Shown: positions 4,863 through 5,228 of the stretch, piece after piece
Numbering within the stretch: position 1 is the first letter of the stretch
How the letters are laid out: every line of letters starts with the position of its first letter
Source of the DNA: Candidatus Levyibacteriota bacterium
GTDB lineage: Bacteria; Patescibacteriota; Microgenomatia; Levybacterales; UBA12049
Assembly: GCA_016184205.1 (NCBI GenBank)
Contig: JACPDD010000036.1
Span: forward strand, 1-5,228
DNA length: 5,228 nucleotides
Direction of reading: 5' to 3'
Made by a program: the position numbers and the translations under genes
The notes under the pieces: model-generated
The model's database searches: none
What the model saw: the letters and a program-made list of their open reading frames with translations, nothing else
Told to the model about the DNA's origin: nothing

Positions 4863-5168
4863 CCAGTTAGGTAAAGCGACTTCGGAGGCTGAGGTTGTTG
4901 ATTCAAACGGGGGTAAAATTATCATTGTTTCTCCCGGTTTTCCCAAATTGAGTTTTTCCCTGGCTTCTTTTTCAACAAATTCCGGTGTCTGACTGAATTC
5001 TAATTGCTTTTTAAGTTCTTCACCCCGTTGCTCCTGGGCCACTCTTTTTCTTTCAGCCTCTTTAACCATTTCGGTTTTTTGCCACAGACTATAAGTACTT
5101 TTGGTTAAACTAGAGATAAGGTAGAGACCGACTAGCAGAATTATTCCAGTTAGAAGGCGATTTTTCAT
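4836..5168 (-). CDS. FtsB/DivIC-like septum formation initiator protein (paralog B)
   Basis: 110 residues with the layout of the other FtsB-like protein here: transmembrane segment (about 5-21), STYSLWQK (24-31), a charged coiled-coil-like region (about 33-57), TPEFVEKEAREKLNL with GKPGETMII (61-84), a Ser/Thr-rich linker, and the tail NWKKWLRLFF (101-110). It is more charged in the coiled coil than paralog A (many Glu, Arg, Lys), so the two are unlikely to have identical partners. The ATG at 5168 is set by a good Shine-Dalgarno AAAGGTG 7 bases upstream. Probable role: single-pass divisome scaffold protein, as for the FtsB/DivIC family. It converges on tRNA-Met, and its last codons carry the terminator of that tRNA on the opposite strand. 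FtsL-like is an alternative. Confidence 0.82.
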   Translation of the reverse strand: MKNRLLTGIILLVGLYLISSLTKSTYSLWQKTEMVKEAERKRVAQEQRGEELKKQLEFSQTPEFVEKEAREKLNLGKPGETMIILPPFESTTSASEVALPNWKKWLRLFF

Positions 5169-5175
5169 TTTTTAG

Positions 5176-5182
5176 CACCTTT
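5176..5182 (-). promoter_or_regulatory. Shine-Dalgarno of the second FtsB-like gene
   Basis: AAAGGTG on the minus strand, 7 bases before the ATG at 5168, is the only clear Shine-Dalgarno with good spacing within a predicted leader in the window. It fixes this start codon and shows that the usual anti-Shine-Dalgarno pairing is probably in use. Confidence 0.7.
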
Positions 5183-5189
5183 ATCCTGA

Positions 5190-5218
5190 TTGACATTTAA
5201 CCTTTTATTTGTTATTAT
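5190..5218 (+). promoter_or_regulatory. Consensus promoter of a gene to the right of the window
   Basis: Perfect TTGACA (5190-5195), a 17-base spacer and TATTAT (5213-5218) with an extended TGt (5210-5212). The start would be near 5225, and the gene served lies beyond the end. It shares TATTATAGGAT with the recombinase promoter region. Confidence 0.7.
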
Positions 5219-5219
5219 A
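5214..5219 (-). promoter_or_regulatory. -10 element of the second FtsB-like gene
   Basis: A perfect TATAAT on the minus strand, 45 bases before the ATG at 5168. The -35 would lie at about 5237-5242, outside the window. It overlaps the -10 of the plus-strand promoter, as at the first FtsB-like gene. Confidence 0.5.
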
Positions 5220-5228
5220 GGATCCACT

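Overview
The window reads as a compact bacterial chromosome segment of fairly low GC, with short spacers, small genes and the standard genetic code. Gene content (a TraG/VirD4-HerA-type ATPase behind a small disordered protein, two short FtsB/DivIC-like proteins ending in an Asn-Trp-Lys-Lys-Trp ... Leu-Phe-Phe tail, a Xer-sized recombinase, tRNAs without encoded CCA) and style suggest a Candidate Phyla Radiation (Patescibacteria) genome, perhaps Microgenomates-like. That placement is inference from memory of such genomes, not a search result.

Left part (1-3105, + strand): the C-terminal end of an unidentified protein with a cysteine cluster, then a well-formed promoter and a two-gene operon. 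The operon encodes a 124-residue disordered protein and, one base after its stop codon, a 789-residue membrane-anchored ATPase of the type IV secretion coupling-protein/HerA superfamily. The predicted transcript starts within a few bases of the first ATG, so it is probably leaderless.

Middle (3106-4200): a 114-base spacer with three copies of an 11-base motif and a small hairpin, then a tRNA-Ile with the unusual anticodon UAU. Two bases later, convergent to it, ends a tyrosine recombinase gene read from the minus strand from its own promoter, again with almost no leader.

Right part (4200-5228): two divergent FtsB/DivIC-like genes point toward each other and enclose two tRNA genes with CAU anticodons, themselves divergent from overlapping promoters. 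The plus-strand one is a normal elongator-type tRNA-Met. The minus-strand one has a C1 x A72 mismatch like an initiator tRNA but a short D-loop without GG. The two FtsB-like genes share promoter-proximal sequence as well as protein motifs, so they look like an old inverted duplication. A consensus promoter at the right edge drives a gene outside the window.

No CRISPR array, insertion sequence or obvious defence system is visible. The most unusual points are the tRNA set (Ile-UAU and the aberrant CAU tRNA with competing 5' pairings), the duplicated divisome-type genes around it, the recombinase abutting tRNA-Ile, and the recurring 17-base-spacer, TGn-extended promoters.
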